64,000 bases of DNA, taken from contig NBBA01000024.1 of assembly GCA_002794785.1 (NCBI GenBank), positions 1 through 64,000 on the forward strand, in the 5' to 3' direction. Shown piece after piece: positions 1-12,320 of this stretch (its first letter is position 1; each line of letters begins with the position of its first letter). This DNA comes from Coniferiporia sulphurascens (taxonomy: Eukaryota; Basidiomycota; Agaricomycetes; Hymenochaetales; Hymenochaetaceae). The notes beneath the pieces were generated by a model. That model saw only the letters and a list, made by a program, of their open reading frames with translations. It was not told where the DNA came from and ran no database searches. Both the position numbers and the translations under genes were made by a program.

Positions 1-3000
1 CAAGAGCTCTTAGGAGAGACATTCCTCGAATAATGATGGTACCAGCAATTGTCATTTTCTGAAAGAAGGTCTCACAATTGTAGCCTCACAATAGTAGCCT
101 CTGCTTTATCAGTGGCGAAGGTTTTCCGCTGTAGCGGCATGATGCCCATCTCCGAGAATCCGAAGGACGGCGTTCACCCACCCTAGACTCGTCTAGCACG
201 CACATGTTGCTTGAAGAGCCTTTCAGGATTCAGTATTGGAGGGAGCAATAAGTTTTTCTGTCAGAACGAGGTGGCCGCATCGAGAATCGATAAGTTCACG
301 TGGAAAAGCCATCGTCACAGCTTCTCTAGGAACGCTAACACATATCGTTCGACTGGCTTCCCCGTGATTCCTCCAAAACAACCCCTTTCGGTTTGGGAAG
401 ATCAGCGATAATACAGCGACGGGGGCTGTGGTTTTTTTCAAACCACTAGAAGTGAAGAAGTATTTGTCCTGTTAAATGGGGTCTCTTCCTCGGGGAGGGG
501 CTGAAGAAATACATTTGCGTCTGTCTCTTTCACTTGTATGTCACGAAATTGTGTCCCCTTACCTGCGAGTGCGCCCGACCATCGCGGAGACGACGGTGAA
601 CAGGGATAGAGAGGTATATTGGATCGGCAGGGCGTATAGAAGGAAATCAGCGAGTGTGCATGTGTCTCACTAATCGCGGGTAAAAAATTTCCGGTGGACT
701 GAAAATGAAGCACGTTGCGGTGACGCGATGTTGCCCTGGCGCGCACGACGAGTAAACTGTGTGCCACGGCGAGCTTGCCAGCTCGGCTGTCCGTGCTTGA
801 GATGGGTAAACATGTTGCATACTTTTCCACCTGGTAACACGCGCGACAAAGTACCCCGCTTGCTGGAGTCGACTCTCGGCCTCTGTGATTATTCTCCATT
901 GAATTATTTATTTATTTTTGAAGAAGGGAAGAGCGATTCCGCCTTTTAGCTAGTTTGTTACTTATTCCACCATTCTTCCAAAGCCAGATTCTTTCTTCGG
1001 TGCCACGCGTGATTAACTGTGCCGCTGTGCGTGCCATCGTCTCGGTCCCTATAGCACCTATTAATTGCACAACGCCTATGTAAAGTTTTCCGGCTGCAGG
1101 AAAGCCCTTGCCTAAACCTGAAAACTTCAGTATCACCTTCTTGGATTGCCGAGGACGATGACTAAGCGGATGTGGCTTATCCAATGTTCTGTGGATCACC
1201 GATACTGGAGCGCGAGAGCACCCGTTCCTCGCGGCGTTTCCCGATGTTGCGAAAATACTGAGAAAGGCATGGGCTTCAGCCACACTTGGTAACTGGCAGC
1301 TTTTCGCGCCCTCTTTCGCGATCGAGGGGCGCTCGTGATGGACGCGCAGGCCGCCAAGACGGCAGTCGGCGGCGTTTGTGTGTTATCTTTCTTCGACTCG
1401 GCCGCCTGCGACCGTGCGCGTGAGCGTATCGTATCTTGGAAGAACGTGCTTCGTATCATGCCGCCCTTCTGGCTTTTCGGGGTGGATAAATTTCATACAA
1501 CCTCCTATGAAGGGACACTTCGCTCTGGAGCAAAGATGGGATGCCGTATTCAGATTCCCAGGTCTTGCTTCAAGGGACCAAGCCGAGTTTGGCACAAGTA
1601 CGACACAGAAAACTGTTCGCTGCGTCTAAGAAGATAGATTAGTAAGCGCCCGGCAGCTTAAGTGAGAATGAACAGCGAGGCTCTTCATTTAATTTCCGTA
1701 TCTGCTTCTCTGTGACGGACAGGCCACCTTCACACGTGCACGCCCGTGCCCACTATTTTTTTGTCCACGGTAGCTTGCCGAATCAATAGACTGTGCTTCT
1801 TGAAGACAGGAAGATATCTGGAGTACTTGCTTTAGTCCTTTTACTCTTTATCTTCCGATGAAGCACATCGTACGAATGGAGAGAGTCGGCTAATGTGGCG
1901 TCTTTTACGTATCGATCACCGAACTTAGCGACGAAGTTGTATGCCAATAGCAGCGCCCCTCTGGTAATGTAATGGGGCCGACGCGCACGTTCCCGCCTCA
2001 AACGTCATAGCATCCGCCCTTCCCAGCCCCGCGGGCTCCTGATGTCTCCGCGCACTCATCCGAGTCCCGCCTCGGGGAGGAGAGTGGGTTTAGGCAGGGC
2101 TTCTATGGAATACTGTGGCTCATGATGAGCCAGCGCTTTGGTATCGCTCACATGGGCAAGGTTGTCTCGTCTTATCCAAGTGGGCCTTGTGGTGTGTCCC
2201 TTGTACTGACAATATGTCCACAGTGAGCTTAGACCCGACTACTCCAGCACACAAGAGAAGATACCATGGCATGTACGTGATGACCCTTTCTATGTTCGAA
2301 GTGTCTTAGCGACCCTAAAATAGTCTTGTGTGAATTAATTTTCGGCTTTATGTAAATACGAGGCGGGATTGTGGAGCTCATTTCGGTTCCGGCGACAGGT
2401 GCGATTTCTCCTTCAATGAACGACGTCAAGCGAAGGCAAGTGTCGCAGTGCGGGATGTACATGTATCCTTGATGCTAGCGCTCTACTTCTAAGACCTCCG
2501 AGGTCATCGCGCTCTTCCTATCGAGGTTTCAGCGGAAAGGAAATGGGTAGACTTATCTGCACCGGCGAGGGAGAAGATTAGACTTCGCGAAGATCACGAT
2601 CGGCCTAAAGTGAGCGGTGCTAGGAACGAACGTAACTCCGGAGGGAGTGGGGGGCTCGTGGATCAGCGAGGGCCGTCCTTTGCCTGAGCGTCTCTTTCCA
2701 TTCCGTGCAGATTGAATTAGTAGATTTCCCTTGGAGGATCGAACGCTATGATTTCTCCCCCGTTTGTTGTTCCCTCGTGTCCTCATACATACTTGGGAAG
2801 GGGAGGTCATCCCTCGGCCACAAGTGGTTACTGGGCGTGGCACATGGAGTGTCTTGTGGGCAGGGGAACCTACGACTCCATCGGCTAAGGGGGTTAGATT
2901 GGGTATAAACTTCGCGAAGATCATCCTGGTTGGCTGCCGTGCTGATTTTCACGCGCCTCTCTGATGACTTACGCATGCGCACTATCGGCCATGTCGCTAT

Positions 3001-3672
3001 TTCCGTACATCTCAGTCGCCGGACACCGTACATCGCCAACTGGTGATACAGTCCCTGATTTTAGAGTTACAAAGGGCTCTCACAGGCACAGATAGTGGGC
3101 CACTCTTTTGGCAATTAGTTATCGGTTTGTTTTTTTCTGACCCCGAATTTCGTTTGCGGGTTCGCGAAGAGATGAAAGTGGAGCGGGGCGGCTGTGCGCA
3201 TACGTATTGGAATGGTAGCGAAGATTACACGTAGAATCGATGGTCAGGCAAGCGGCGTTGCGAAGGCGCAAAGAGGACGGGCGGGCGAAATAATTTGGCA
3301 GTGTGGCCGTATGCAGCTTGGCCGACCCCTGAAGGGGACGCGAGATGCCGGACGCTAGTGGCGACGGCAAACGAGTGGGCCGTACATAATCCGTGCGCTC
3401 CACAGCGAAAATCAACCCTCATTTTATTTTCTGTCTCATCGTAAGTTTTCTATTTCCAAATGCGGACGAGAGTCTGCAAAGACGGAAGGGGTGCGCCAAA
3501 AGCGTATGTCATTCTCACGCAGGAGGACCCTTTGCGTGCCGCCCGAGCTGTGTGGCGCCGCGGCTGCGCCCGTCCGCTCCTCTTTGCCTCTGCCCCTCTC
3601 CACCGTCAGCCCCGCCCTTGCTTTGTTACCTTATCGTCTTTTGTTTTCACAGCTTTTTTTTGCACGGACATG
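1..3672. other. Gene-free stretch at left edge
   Basis: No open frame here resembles a known family and the short frames lack splice-linked partners. A 15-base identical string containing TTCGCGAA occurs at 2582 and 2909. The part next to 3807 is the promoter of the HAD phosphatase and holds paired CCCCT/AGGGG stress-element-like motifs near 3326-3338. Nothing else could be supported. Confidence 0.6.
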
Positions 3673-3677
3673 TTGGC

Positions 3678-3684
3678 TATAAAA
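3678..3684 (+). promoter_or_regulatory. TATA box of the HAD phosphatase gene
   Basis: TATAAAA lies 123 bases before the start codon at 3807. It is followed by a pyrimidine-rich stretch typical of fungal leaders. Confidence 0.6.
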
Positions 3685-3806
3685 GGGGACCAGGTCGCAA
3701 AGGATTCTCCATCTGCTCTTCTCATTCCCCCACCTCCTAGTCCACAACAGCTTGTTCACTGACACCTCGACTTTTCGTACTGTCCCCTTCACACTGCGAA
3801 ATCGCC

Positions 3807-4967
3807 ATGTCGTCTTCTACAACTTTTAACGCCGACGCCGTCCTCTTTGATATGGTGAGTGACCGGTGTCGAGGTTGGGCCATGTATATTTACTAACTAA
3901 CGATGGTTTCAGGACGGTACACTCACCGACTCCATCGCTGCCGTCGAAGCCGCCTGGGGAAAGGTTGCGGTTGACCTTGGTCTCGACCCAGCCTATGTTA
4001 TCGCTGCTACTCACGGCAAGCGTGCTGTCGACAATTTGTCTTTCTTCCGTCCGGAGATCAGGCCTCACGAAATGGACGACGAAGTTATGCGCTTCGAGAA
4101 GACCATCCTCGATTACGCGGACGCATTCAGCAAGTCCAAGGAGAGCAGCCGTCGCCAGACACCGTCTCGCTCTGGCTCGTCGAGCAGCGTGACCAGTGGA
4201 GCATCGACGCCTTCGCTGTCTTTGTCTTCGCACGCCTCGTCTGGCACATCCTCTCGCCATGGTTCGCTCTCAACCCCCAACCGTTCGTCGTTCGGCTCGA
4301 ACGACGGTTCGGGTGCACGTCGCCCATCATTCGCGACTCGTCTTAACAACATGTTGTCTATGTCGACGCTCCACGAGCACGGCGACGACGAGGCTGTCGT
4401 GCTCGACGACAAAGAGAAGGATAGACTCGACGACGACGTCGAGGCCGCTTGGGAGCTCGAGGCCGACGGGGTGGACCGCTCCATCCGCATCCTTCCCGGC
4501 GTCAAGGATATGATTGAAAGTATCCCTGAGGGTCTTTACGCTGTCGCTACCTCTGGCGCCAAAACTTATGGTATGTTTTCCTGTCTCATTTTTACAGAAA
4601 CAAGAGTTCTGACTTCTCAATAGCTTACGGTGCGATGACACGAGTTGGCATTACCCCGCCTCCAGTGACGATCACTGCCGACGACAAGCGCCTTAAGGCA
4701 GGCAAGCCCGCTCCGGACCCATTCCTGCTCGCCGCCAAATGTTTGGGCTTCGAAGCATCCCGCTGCGTCGTATTTGAGGATTCGCCGTCGGGCATCCGCG
4801 CGGGTGTCGCCAGCGGAGCGACCGTTATCGCTCTCTGCACGAGCCACGAGCGCTCAAAGATCGAGAACTGCGGCGCGCACTTTATCGTTGAAGACATGCG
4901 CGCGGTACGCTGCCGGGTGCTGCGTGGTCAAGAGAAGACCTCGCTTGAGTTCACTGTTGAGCAGTGA
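3807..4967 (+). CDS. HAD-family sugar/glycerol phosphate phosphatase, DOG/GPP type
   Basis: Three exons (3807-3854, 3913-4570, 4624-4967) give 349 aa. The HAD motifs are all present: DMDGT with nucleophile D15 and acid/base D17, VATS (S229) as motif II, the motif III lysine in a GKPAPDP block (K263), and FEDSPSGIRAG with E287/D288 as motif IV. The family dephosphorylates 2-deoxyglucose 6-phosphate (DOG) or glycerol 3-phosphate (GPP) in the cytosol; which substrate is used here cannot be told. Yeast homologues are about 250 aa. The excess is a Ser-rich, then acidic segment at about residues 89-205, inserted between motifs I and II in the cap region. That insert lies inside one exon and is in frame, so it is not a retained intron. 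Introns are GTGAGT...TTCAG and GTATGT...ATAG. Confidence 0.88.
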
Positions 4968-6823
4968 GGCGCGACGCACTCATTGTCTCAGAAATTCCCT
5001 TCTCTCCCATCCTGTTTCACCTTACCCATCCTGTTTTGCTGTGTATTCGGATCATTCGCGCATTGTGTAACTTTACCTAGACAAACTCCAAAAAGGAGTA
5101 GAAATGAGTTCGTCGCTCATGTATGTAGTCATTTGTTTTTTCTCCCTCTTGTCGCAACTTTGCAAAAAATAATTTGGCTTAAAATATTGGTGGACCTATT
5201 TGAGACAAGAGTTCTGAGGCGGAAATTTACTTGTATTAGACATCGGATAGTAAGACAACGATGTATAAGCGTCGAAGACAACAAATCCCTTCACTGAACA
5301 AAGCTGCTTGATAGTTTCCATTTGATAGTGTCCTTGTTACGTGAATAGTCTGAGACAAAGTATACGGCATTTCCACAAGCCATGACTACTTGCTTCAAGC
5401 TGGTTTCATAAGTAAATGATGTCAAGAAACATGGCGCTACACTCTCTCCCACCTTTCCGCACTATGTGGTGTGGACCTGAATACGTGTGAACCCGGGAAA
5501 CGTTCTTCAATAATCCAACCATGACTCACGAGTTTACACCACAAAATCATCCTCAAGACAGATACTTTACGGTATTTCAACTTGCCGTTTCCGCCCTCGT
5601 TAAATCGGAACCACCTATCATCTCACAGCGTTTCTGAGGTGTGGTGTATTATACAGGCGTTTTACTACAATCGCTTATAATGTATTGTGGATATCAGGTC
5701 GTAACTGAGGGCTTGCCGGGACGGAAAAGGGACGGTGGGGACACGCGGGTCGTTAGAGTCAGGCGTTGTAACTATTTGGATTGTGCTTTGACAACAGGAA
5801 TCAAATGTGGATGAAGCTTAAGGACGAAGTAAGGTGTACAAGTCGGCGTTCAACTGTGCTTCTCAGGGCCGCAGATTTTCCCTTGAATATGCATAGTTGC
5901 AGCTTTCGCCGCCAATGGCTAGCCATTAAGGCTAGATGGATGGCGTATCGAGTCGATGGTAAGGTCGACCGGGCTCACCAAAGCTTTGGAGTCAGCGTTG
6001 TGCGTAAAAAGAATGACACACAAGTAGTGGGTGTATATTAGAGTATGAACTTAGCGTGCAGGTGCGAGTGCGATACGCGTAATTTTCGGCCCGGAAGAAG
6101 GTAGAGGCAAGAGATACAGTGGTTAATTAAGCGTGTTTCGCACTGTATACAGTACGTAGGGACGTCTGGCCCGCACTTGCAGATAGGCGTGCCAACAGTA
6201 TAGGCGTCATCATAACCTTCGTTGGGTCTACGCTGGTGTTCATTCATTGAGTGCGGCCCGCCAGCAGCCGATCGGGAAGCTAGCGAGAGACCAGTTTAAA
6301 GGAAACTTTGCTCTTCCTCGTGTGCTGCATTGAGGATTGTACTTAGCAAGGTATGGGCCTATAAGACACATTTGACAAATATAGTGCGTCTTATCCAGCG
6401 AGTATGGCTCCAGTTGAACTTCCCAGAAGCACGGGCGAAGAAACAATGCCAGTAAATAGCCTGAGCACTCCAGATCAGGAGCCGATCCTTAAGCAGCCAG
6501 TTGTCTTAGTCCAACAGATTAGGCACAATTGTATGATAGCGACTCTCGAAGTGAACAAGCCCCAGAAATGATGAGAAAACCGAATAAGCCTCAAGTATGA
6601 TATGAACAAGAGTAAAAGATGTAGGTAGCTTCGACGTGGCACTTGAGGCTGCCGGTGAGAGGTCGGACAAGCGGCCGTTGGTGGCCTAGTTTGTGTGACA
6701 TATCACGGATCCATATCGGGTGCATATATGCGTTATGTAAAGAAACACAAAATTTTGGTCGAATCCCTCCGCTGCTTTTCCCTGTGCCCTTCACCCTCTC
6801 TTTTCCCTCTTTTTTTTCTCGCC
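4968..6823. other. Intergenic region
   Basis: Holds the 3' flank of the phosphatase gene and the promoter of the karyopherin gene. The right end is a long CT-rich tract (about 6770-6822) just before the start codon. No supported gene was seen. Confidence 0.5.
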
Positions 6824-9800
6824 ATGGACGTTCGTGCATTATCCTCAATTCATCGTCACTGTCGCTAACGTCGCTCAACACCACAGCCGTCCTTCGTGCA
6901 GGGACTGCATGCGGTGCTTACGCAGCTCACATCTAGCGACACCGTCGCGCTCAAGACGGCTACCGCCCAGCTCAACAAGGATTATTTCAGGAATCCAGCA
7001 TGTATCCCTGCTCTCTTTCAGATCATAGCCAGCGCCCCTGAGGAGCCTGTTCGCCAACTCGCCGCCGTAGAACTCCGTAAGCGTGTATCGCAGAGGAGTG
7101 GTGAGCTCTGGATTAATGTGCCTCAATCTGAGCGCGATCAGATCAAGCAAAAATTGCCCGAGATCACTCTCGCTGAGCCATCCAAGCTCGTCCGCCATTC
7201 TGACGCGCGCGTCATTGCTGCGATCGCGTCCATCGAGATGCCCTTGCAGCAGTGGCCTGATCTCCTTCCGCTCATCAGCCGTTGCTGCACGTCTCCACAA
7301 GTACATGAGCGTGAGCTTGGTACCTTCGTCCTATTCACCGTGCTCGAGGCCATCGTAGAGGGGTTCACTGAGCATGTTCAAGAGCTCTTCAAACTATTCG
7401 AACAGCTCCTCCAGGACCCACAGAGTGCGGATGTACGAGTTACCGCCGTCCGCGCCCTGGGCGTTATGGCACAGTATGTTGGCATAGAAGAAAAGGCAGA
7501 GATTCGTGCGTTCCAGCAGCTTCTGTCATCCATGATCGTCGTCGTCCAGGGCTGCCTCGATTCTAGCGATGAATCCGGCGCGCGACAGCTCTTCGATGTG
7601 TTCGAGACTCTACTTATTTTAGAGGTACCTCTGCTCAGCAAGCACATTCCGCAGCTTGTTCAGTTTTTCCTTCAATGCGGTGCTAACCGTGCATACGACG
7701 ACGAGCTGCGTATCATGGCTTTGAACGCGTTATCTTGGACTATCAAATAGTATGTGGTGTTTTTATTTTCCTCTTACTCCTTCCTAATCCCGGTTGTTTG
7801 CAGCAAAAAATCAAAAGTGCAGTCGTCTGGACTCGCCCCTGCAATCCTGGAGGGTCTCATGCCCATTACGACGGAGGAAGAGCCCGAAGATGCGGATGAC
7901 GATGCCCCCTCTCGCTCTGCACTCCGAATCATTGACACGCTCTCTACATCCCTTCCACCCGCCCAAGTATTCCCAGCCCTTCGCCAATTGATCCAGCAGT
8001 ACGTGTCGCAACCTGACCCGAATGCACGTCGCGGAGCTCTTCTTTCCCTTGGCGTCGCAGTGGAAGGAGTCTCCGAATTTATGGGACCGCACGTCGAGGC
8101 TGCCGTTTGGCCTGTAATTGACGCTGGCCTTTCCGATTCGGATGCAAGTGTACGTCGCGCTGCGTGTACCGCAGTTAGCTGCATGTGCGAGTGGCTCGAC
8201 GATGCTGCTAGCGCACGACATGCTGTACTTGTCCCGTCACTTATGCATCTTGTCGCGGATTCTGTGACTCAACGTGCGGCATGTACGGCTCTGGACTCGC
8301 TACTGGAAGTCCTTGGTGATACTATCGGCATCTACTTGCAGCTCCTCATGGAGACTCTTTCGGGTCTGCTTGAAACTGCACCGGTTAAGGTCAAAGCTGT
8401 CGTCACTGGAGCAATTGGAAGTGCAGCCCATGCTAGCAGTGCAGCTTTCTTGCCTTACTTCGCGGACACGATGCGCCGTTTCAGTCCCTTCCTTCAGCTT
8501 AGCGGCGAGGGGGATGAAGCCGAGCTCAGAGGAATTGCAATGGATGCTGTCGGCACATTCGCGGAGGCTGTGGGCGCTGAGGCGTTCCGCCCTTATTTTC
8601 CGGAGCTCATGGCTCAGGCCTTCGCCGGCACGGAGTCCGGCAGTTCGCGTTTACGAGAGTGCAGTTTCTTGTTCTTCGGTGTGATGAGCCGCGTCTTCGG
8701 GGAAGAGTTTGCGCCGTATCTTTCCCGCGTCGTTCCGGCTCTCATCAACAGCTTGGGACAAGAAGAGAGCGGTGAAGGTGGAGGTGAGGCTTTTGCTGCT
8801 TCTTCGTCTATTGAACTGAGTGATCTATTGCAGTGAACCCGGAGGAAGTTGCAGAACTTTTCACCACTGGGGCCTCCGCGTCAACAGCAATTAGTGTCGT
8901 TGACAGGGACGCCTCTGCTGACGATGACGCGGCGTCAATTGACGCAGAGAAAATGCTAGAAGTGAATTCTGCAATCGCTGTCGAAAAGGAAATTGCCGCC
9001 GACACGCTCGGAACAGTATTCGCGAGCACGGGCCGGCATTTCTTGCCGTTCGTCGAGCAGTCCGCTCTTGAGCTTGTCGGGCTCCTTACACATTACTATG
9101 AGGGCATACGCAAAAGCGCAACGGAGAGTCTTCTCGAAGTCGTCCGCACGTTCTATACCCTCAGTGAACCGCAGGACTGGCTTCCCGGTGTGCAAGTCAG
9201 CGTACCCCTCCATCAAAATGTGAAAGATTTGATCAACCTTGCGCTCCCGCCATTACTTGATATGTATGAGACCGAGGATGACAAGTGAGTACGGAAATTC
9301 AAAGCGGCATAAAGTGATGAGAATACTTCGAAACTCAGCTCACTTCGATGCCTTACGGGCGCTTGAGACGAAATCGATAACCTTACTGATTTATTTGCCC
9401 TTTTCCTGACCATTGTGTAACACATACTGACCAAAGTACTTCATAAAGGTCCGTTGCGTCTGCCCTCTGCGTAGGACTTGCAGAAACTCTCAACGTTGTT
9501 GGTCCAGCGTTCCTGGAAAACCGTACGTAACATCGTCATGTTCCGTACTCTTTTCTTGACCGTAATTTTTGTAAAGGCCTTGACGATGTTTGCAACATCG
9601 CAATTCAAGTGCTGGAACAGAAAGCTCTTTGTCAGCAGGATCCTGATCAGGATGAGGATGAGGAACCACTTGAGGACCAGGCAGAGTACGATTCGGTACT
9701 TATTTCGTCTGCGGGAGACCTTGTCGCTGCCCTTGCCAACACGCTCGGCCAGGACTTTGTCCAGGCATTTGAGAAGTTCTTCCCCCTTATTTCCAAGTTC

Positions 9801-10499
9801 TACGTAAGCGTGCTGGTTATATGGAGTCTCTAGTACATTGACTTATTTATTTTACATTAGAAAAAAGGCCGCTCTCTCAGCGACCGCTCGTCTGCGATTG
9901 GTACACTCGCGGAAATAATCTCTGGCATGAAGGGAGCCATTACGCCCTCGACCGAACCACTCCTCAACCTCTTTTACCAAGCGCTTTCGGATGAAGATGC
10001 CGAAGTTTACAGTAATGCGGCCTTTGCTGTCGGTCTGCTCGTCGAACACAGTGCGCAGGACATCTCCCCGCAGTACGCCCCTCTTCTTGCCGCCTTGCGA
10101 CCACACTTCACGGTCGCCCCGGACTCCCCTCCTTCGAAATTCAACGCGCGTGACAATGCAGCTGGAGCAGTTTCTCGCCTTGTTGTGCGCAATACTGCCG
10201 CAGTTCCGCTTGATGCAGTACTTCCCGTACTTGTTAATGCTCTGCCTCTGCGGAACGACTTTTTGGAGAATAGGCCGGTTTTCCGCGCTCTGTTCTACCT
10301 GTTCCGCACACAGCCTGCCGTTCTCGCGCCCTACATTGATCAGTTGCTACCCGTATTCGCCCATGTACTCGACCCGAGTGGACCTGACCAGCTTGGTGAC
10401 GAAACGCGCGCGGAATTGCTCAACCTGGTTGGTGCGTTGAACTCGGAGAATCCAGCGAAGGTGCAGGCGGCTGGCCTTGGGGTATATATTAATGCGTAA
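6824..10499 (+). CDS. KAP123: Karyopherin / importin-beta family, Kap123 (importin-4) type
   Basis: Seven exons (6824-6829, 6887-7749, 7804-8783, 8834-9284, 9449-9522, 9577-9803, 9861-10499) splice to exactly 1080 codons, 1079 aa, against about 1110 aa in yeast Kap123. The first exon encodes only Met-Asp. Its intron starts GTTCGT and has a GCTAAC branch site, and it joins to PSFVQGLHAVL, the usual start of this family. An importin-beta N-terminal domain (about residues 20-90) is followed by HEAT repeats to the end. An acidic loop (EEEPEDADDD) near residue 310 is typical of importins. The family carries ribosomal proteins and histones H3/H4 into the nucleus with RanGTP. The fourth intron (9285-9448, 164 nt) is unusually long and ends in AAG, so its edges are the least certain part. 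Confidence 0.92.
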
Positions 10500-11629
10500 A
10501 TAGAGCATGGTCCGAAGTGGTGCAGTTTGTTTTGAGTATATGAAGTAAATGTTGTTGTTCTTTTTACTATTGATCGTGTTCAGTACATGCACTCAGATGT
10601 ACAATTCTGTTTCTGTCCTGGATACCCTCCCATTTATCATTTGTTCCCTATCGTCCTGTTGTCTCCATAACGATCCTTCACACATTTGCTACCTTGTACG
10701 TTTTTCTGCATTATATCGTTTGGGTATTCAGTTTCCGCGTTTCTTCCAACCTAAATGAATCAATCCCTTTCCTTGCTCTGTAATAGAACGCCCCTTGTCT
10801 TCCCCTTCCCAAGCGCCGAAACGCAGAACTCATCATCGTCAGTCAGAGTCCAAATAACGCCCGGCCACGGGAGCGAGGAGAACACGAGGAAGAACTCGGG
10901 CTTCCATTGTGTCTCCCTCTTCTTTTGCGCGCGCTCAACACGTTGACGGCCGCACTGTCTCTTTCATTTCTTTCATTTATAGGAACACGTCTTTTCGAGT
11001 CTTCGGTATGCAGGCGAGCTCGAGGTAGTCGGTTGCAGTTACAGACTTAAGTATGGAACACGACAGAAACTCGTCCCGGGGGCTACTAGTATTTTCTATA
11101 AGAGCCCCTTCCGCGCGTATGAATAACTCACCATCCGCCCACGATACGAAAATCCTACCCTTGGGACAAACACTTACAAGTCTTACCGACTTGTGGAGGG
11201 TTTACATACGCTGTCTGCCCGTTTCCGCTATGGAACTTACGAGAGTGTTCAGGCTGTATGCCGCGCCTCCCGCGCTTATCCGTTTTCCTGAAGAGAGGAA
11301 CCGTCAGGGCAGGTACGTACCTGTGCGCACACAATTTGAATTGTATTCTGACTCCTATCAAATATCCTTACTCTCAGATATGCTTACAAAAAATCTTTAC
11401 GTCGCCCATTCGAAACTTCGATGGTATACAAGCTCAGAGCGGCACTGAACGTTGTTCGCCCGAGTCCGCAGGTAGTTGCGCCGTAAGGGCGTTGGAACCT
11501 GTATCTATAATTTACAGTTCTTTTCCTCATCTGCTAGCACTCCGCTTGTAACTTCATCCTTCCCCTAGGAATACGCTCAGTCATTCCCGCATCTTTTTCA
11601 TGTTTATAATTGTACTTTATCAAAAAGTT
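10500..11629. other. Intergenic region
   Basis: 3' flank of the karyopherin gene, then sequence in which no gene could be supported. The longest forward frame (11053-11448) has no recognisable motif and no splice partners. Confidence 0.5.
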
Positions 11630-11888
11630 GCGTATTAAATAAATATAACGAACGATATAAATATAGTACGTGGTCATATGAACAACCACCTTACTAAGTG
11701 AACGATAACGCAACGATAACGCCATACGATAGGAGCTAGTTAGTTATAGTAGTACTAGCCCACGGAACGTGTATATAAGGGGAGCTGGTCTCGCCCTAGA
11801 AATACATCGGTTTACACTGATAACCCACCTTGCCTGAACCTCACCACTGCACCTCATCGTCTACCACAACGTGCATAGATTTTAAGAT
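11630..11888. repeat. Copy 1 of a 260-bp promoter-like dispersed repeat
   Basis: Aligns end to end with 38597-38857 with about 14 substitutions and one 2-base indel by eye. Both copies begin GCGTATTAAATAAA and end TTTTAAGAT, and the flanks diverge abruptly. The unit contains a TATATAAGG element near 11774 and a leader-like tail. No gene follows this copy. No terminal inverted repeats or target-site duplication could be seen. Confidence 0.85.
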
Positions 11889-12320
11889 TGCGAAACCTTA
11901 TTGTAGCACTATCGCCGTCTAACAGGTTCGCTTGTATTATGATTTGCTATGATTACTGTAGTTACTGCTTTGGTTTTTGGTCCAGACTCGTAATAAGGAT
12001 GACGTACAATATGCCATTCTTCCTCACTTAGGTTTGATATTTTAAGCAGCCTTTCGGAGATGGATGTATTATAATGAGTCGATTGTCGATTGTAGTCTTT
12101 CGAATTCTGTATAGTAGAAACATTACTGATGATTTCATGTCATGCCTTCTAAAAATACGACTGCCGCCGAGAAAACCCTTTCATACAAGGCGACTAACCT
12201 GTCCGGCACATTCTCGTGGACATTACCCTGGTAATTACAGAGTCTGCCTGTTTCCGCCCCTCCTTTCATCTTGCGACTCTCCAGCCTCACGTAGTGTAGC
12301 TGAAGAGAACCATGCCCGCA
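11889..12320. other. Intergenic region
   Basis: AT-rich sequence after the repeat. It runs up to the stop codon of the reverse-strand ORF. Nothing was recognised. Confidence 0.5.

Noticed and set aside
2582..2923. Repeated 15-mer with TTCGCGAA as a possible operator pair
   Set aside because: Only two copies 327 bases apart with no adjacent gene, so no role can be argued.
3393..3762. Overlapping forward frames before the HAD gene
   Set aside because: They lie in its C/T-rich promoter and leader, which gives Pro/Ser/Leu-rich chance translation.
7083..8684. Alternative forward and reverse frames inside KAP123
   Set aside because: Out-of-frame shadows of HEAT-repeat exons.
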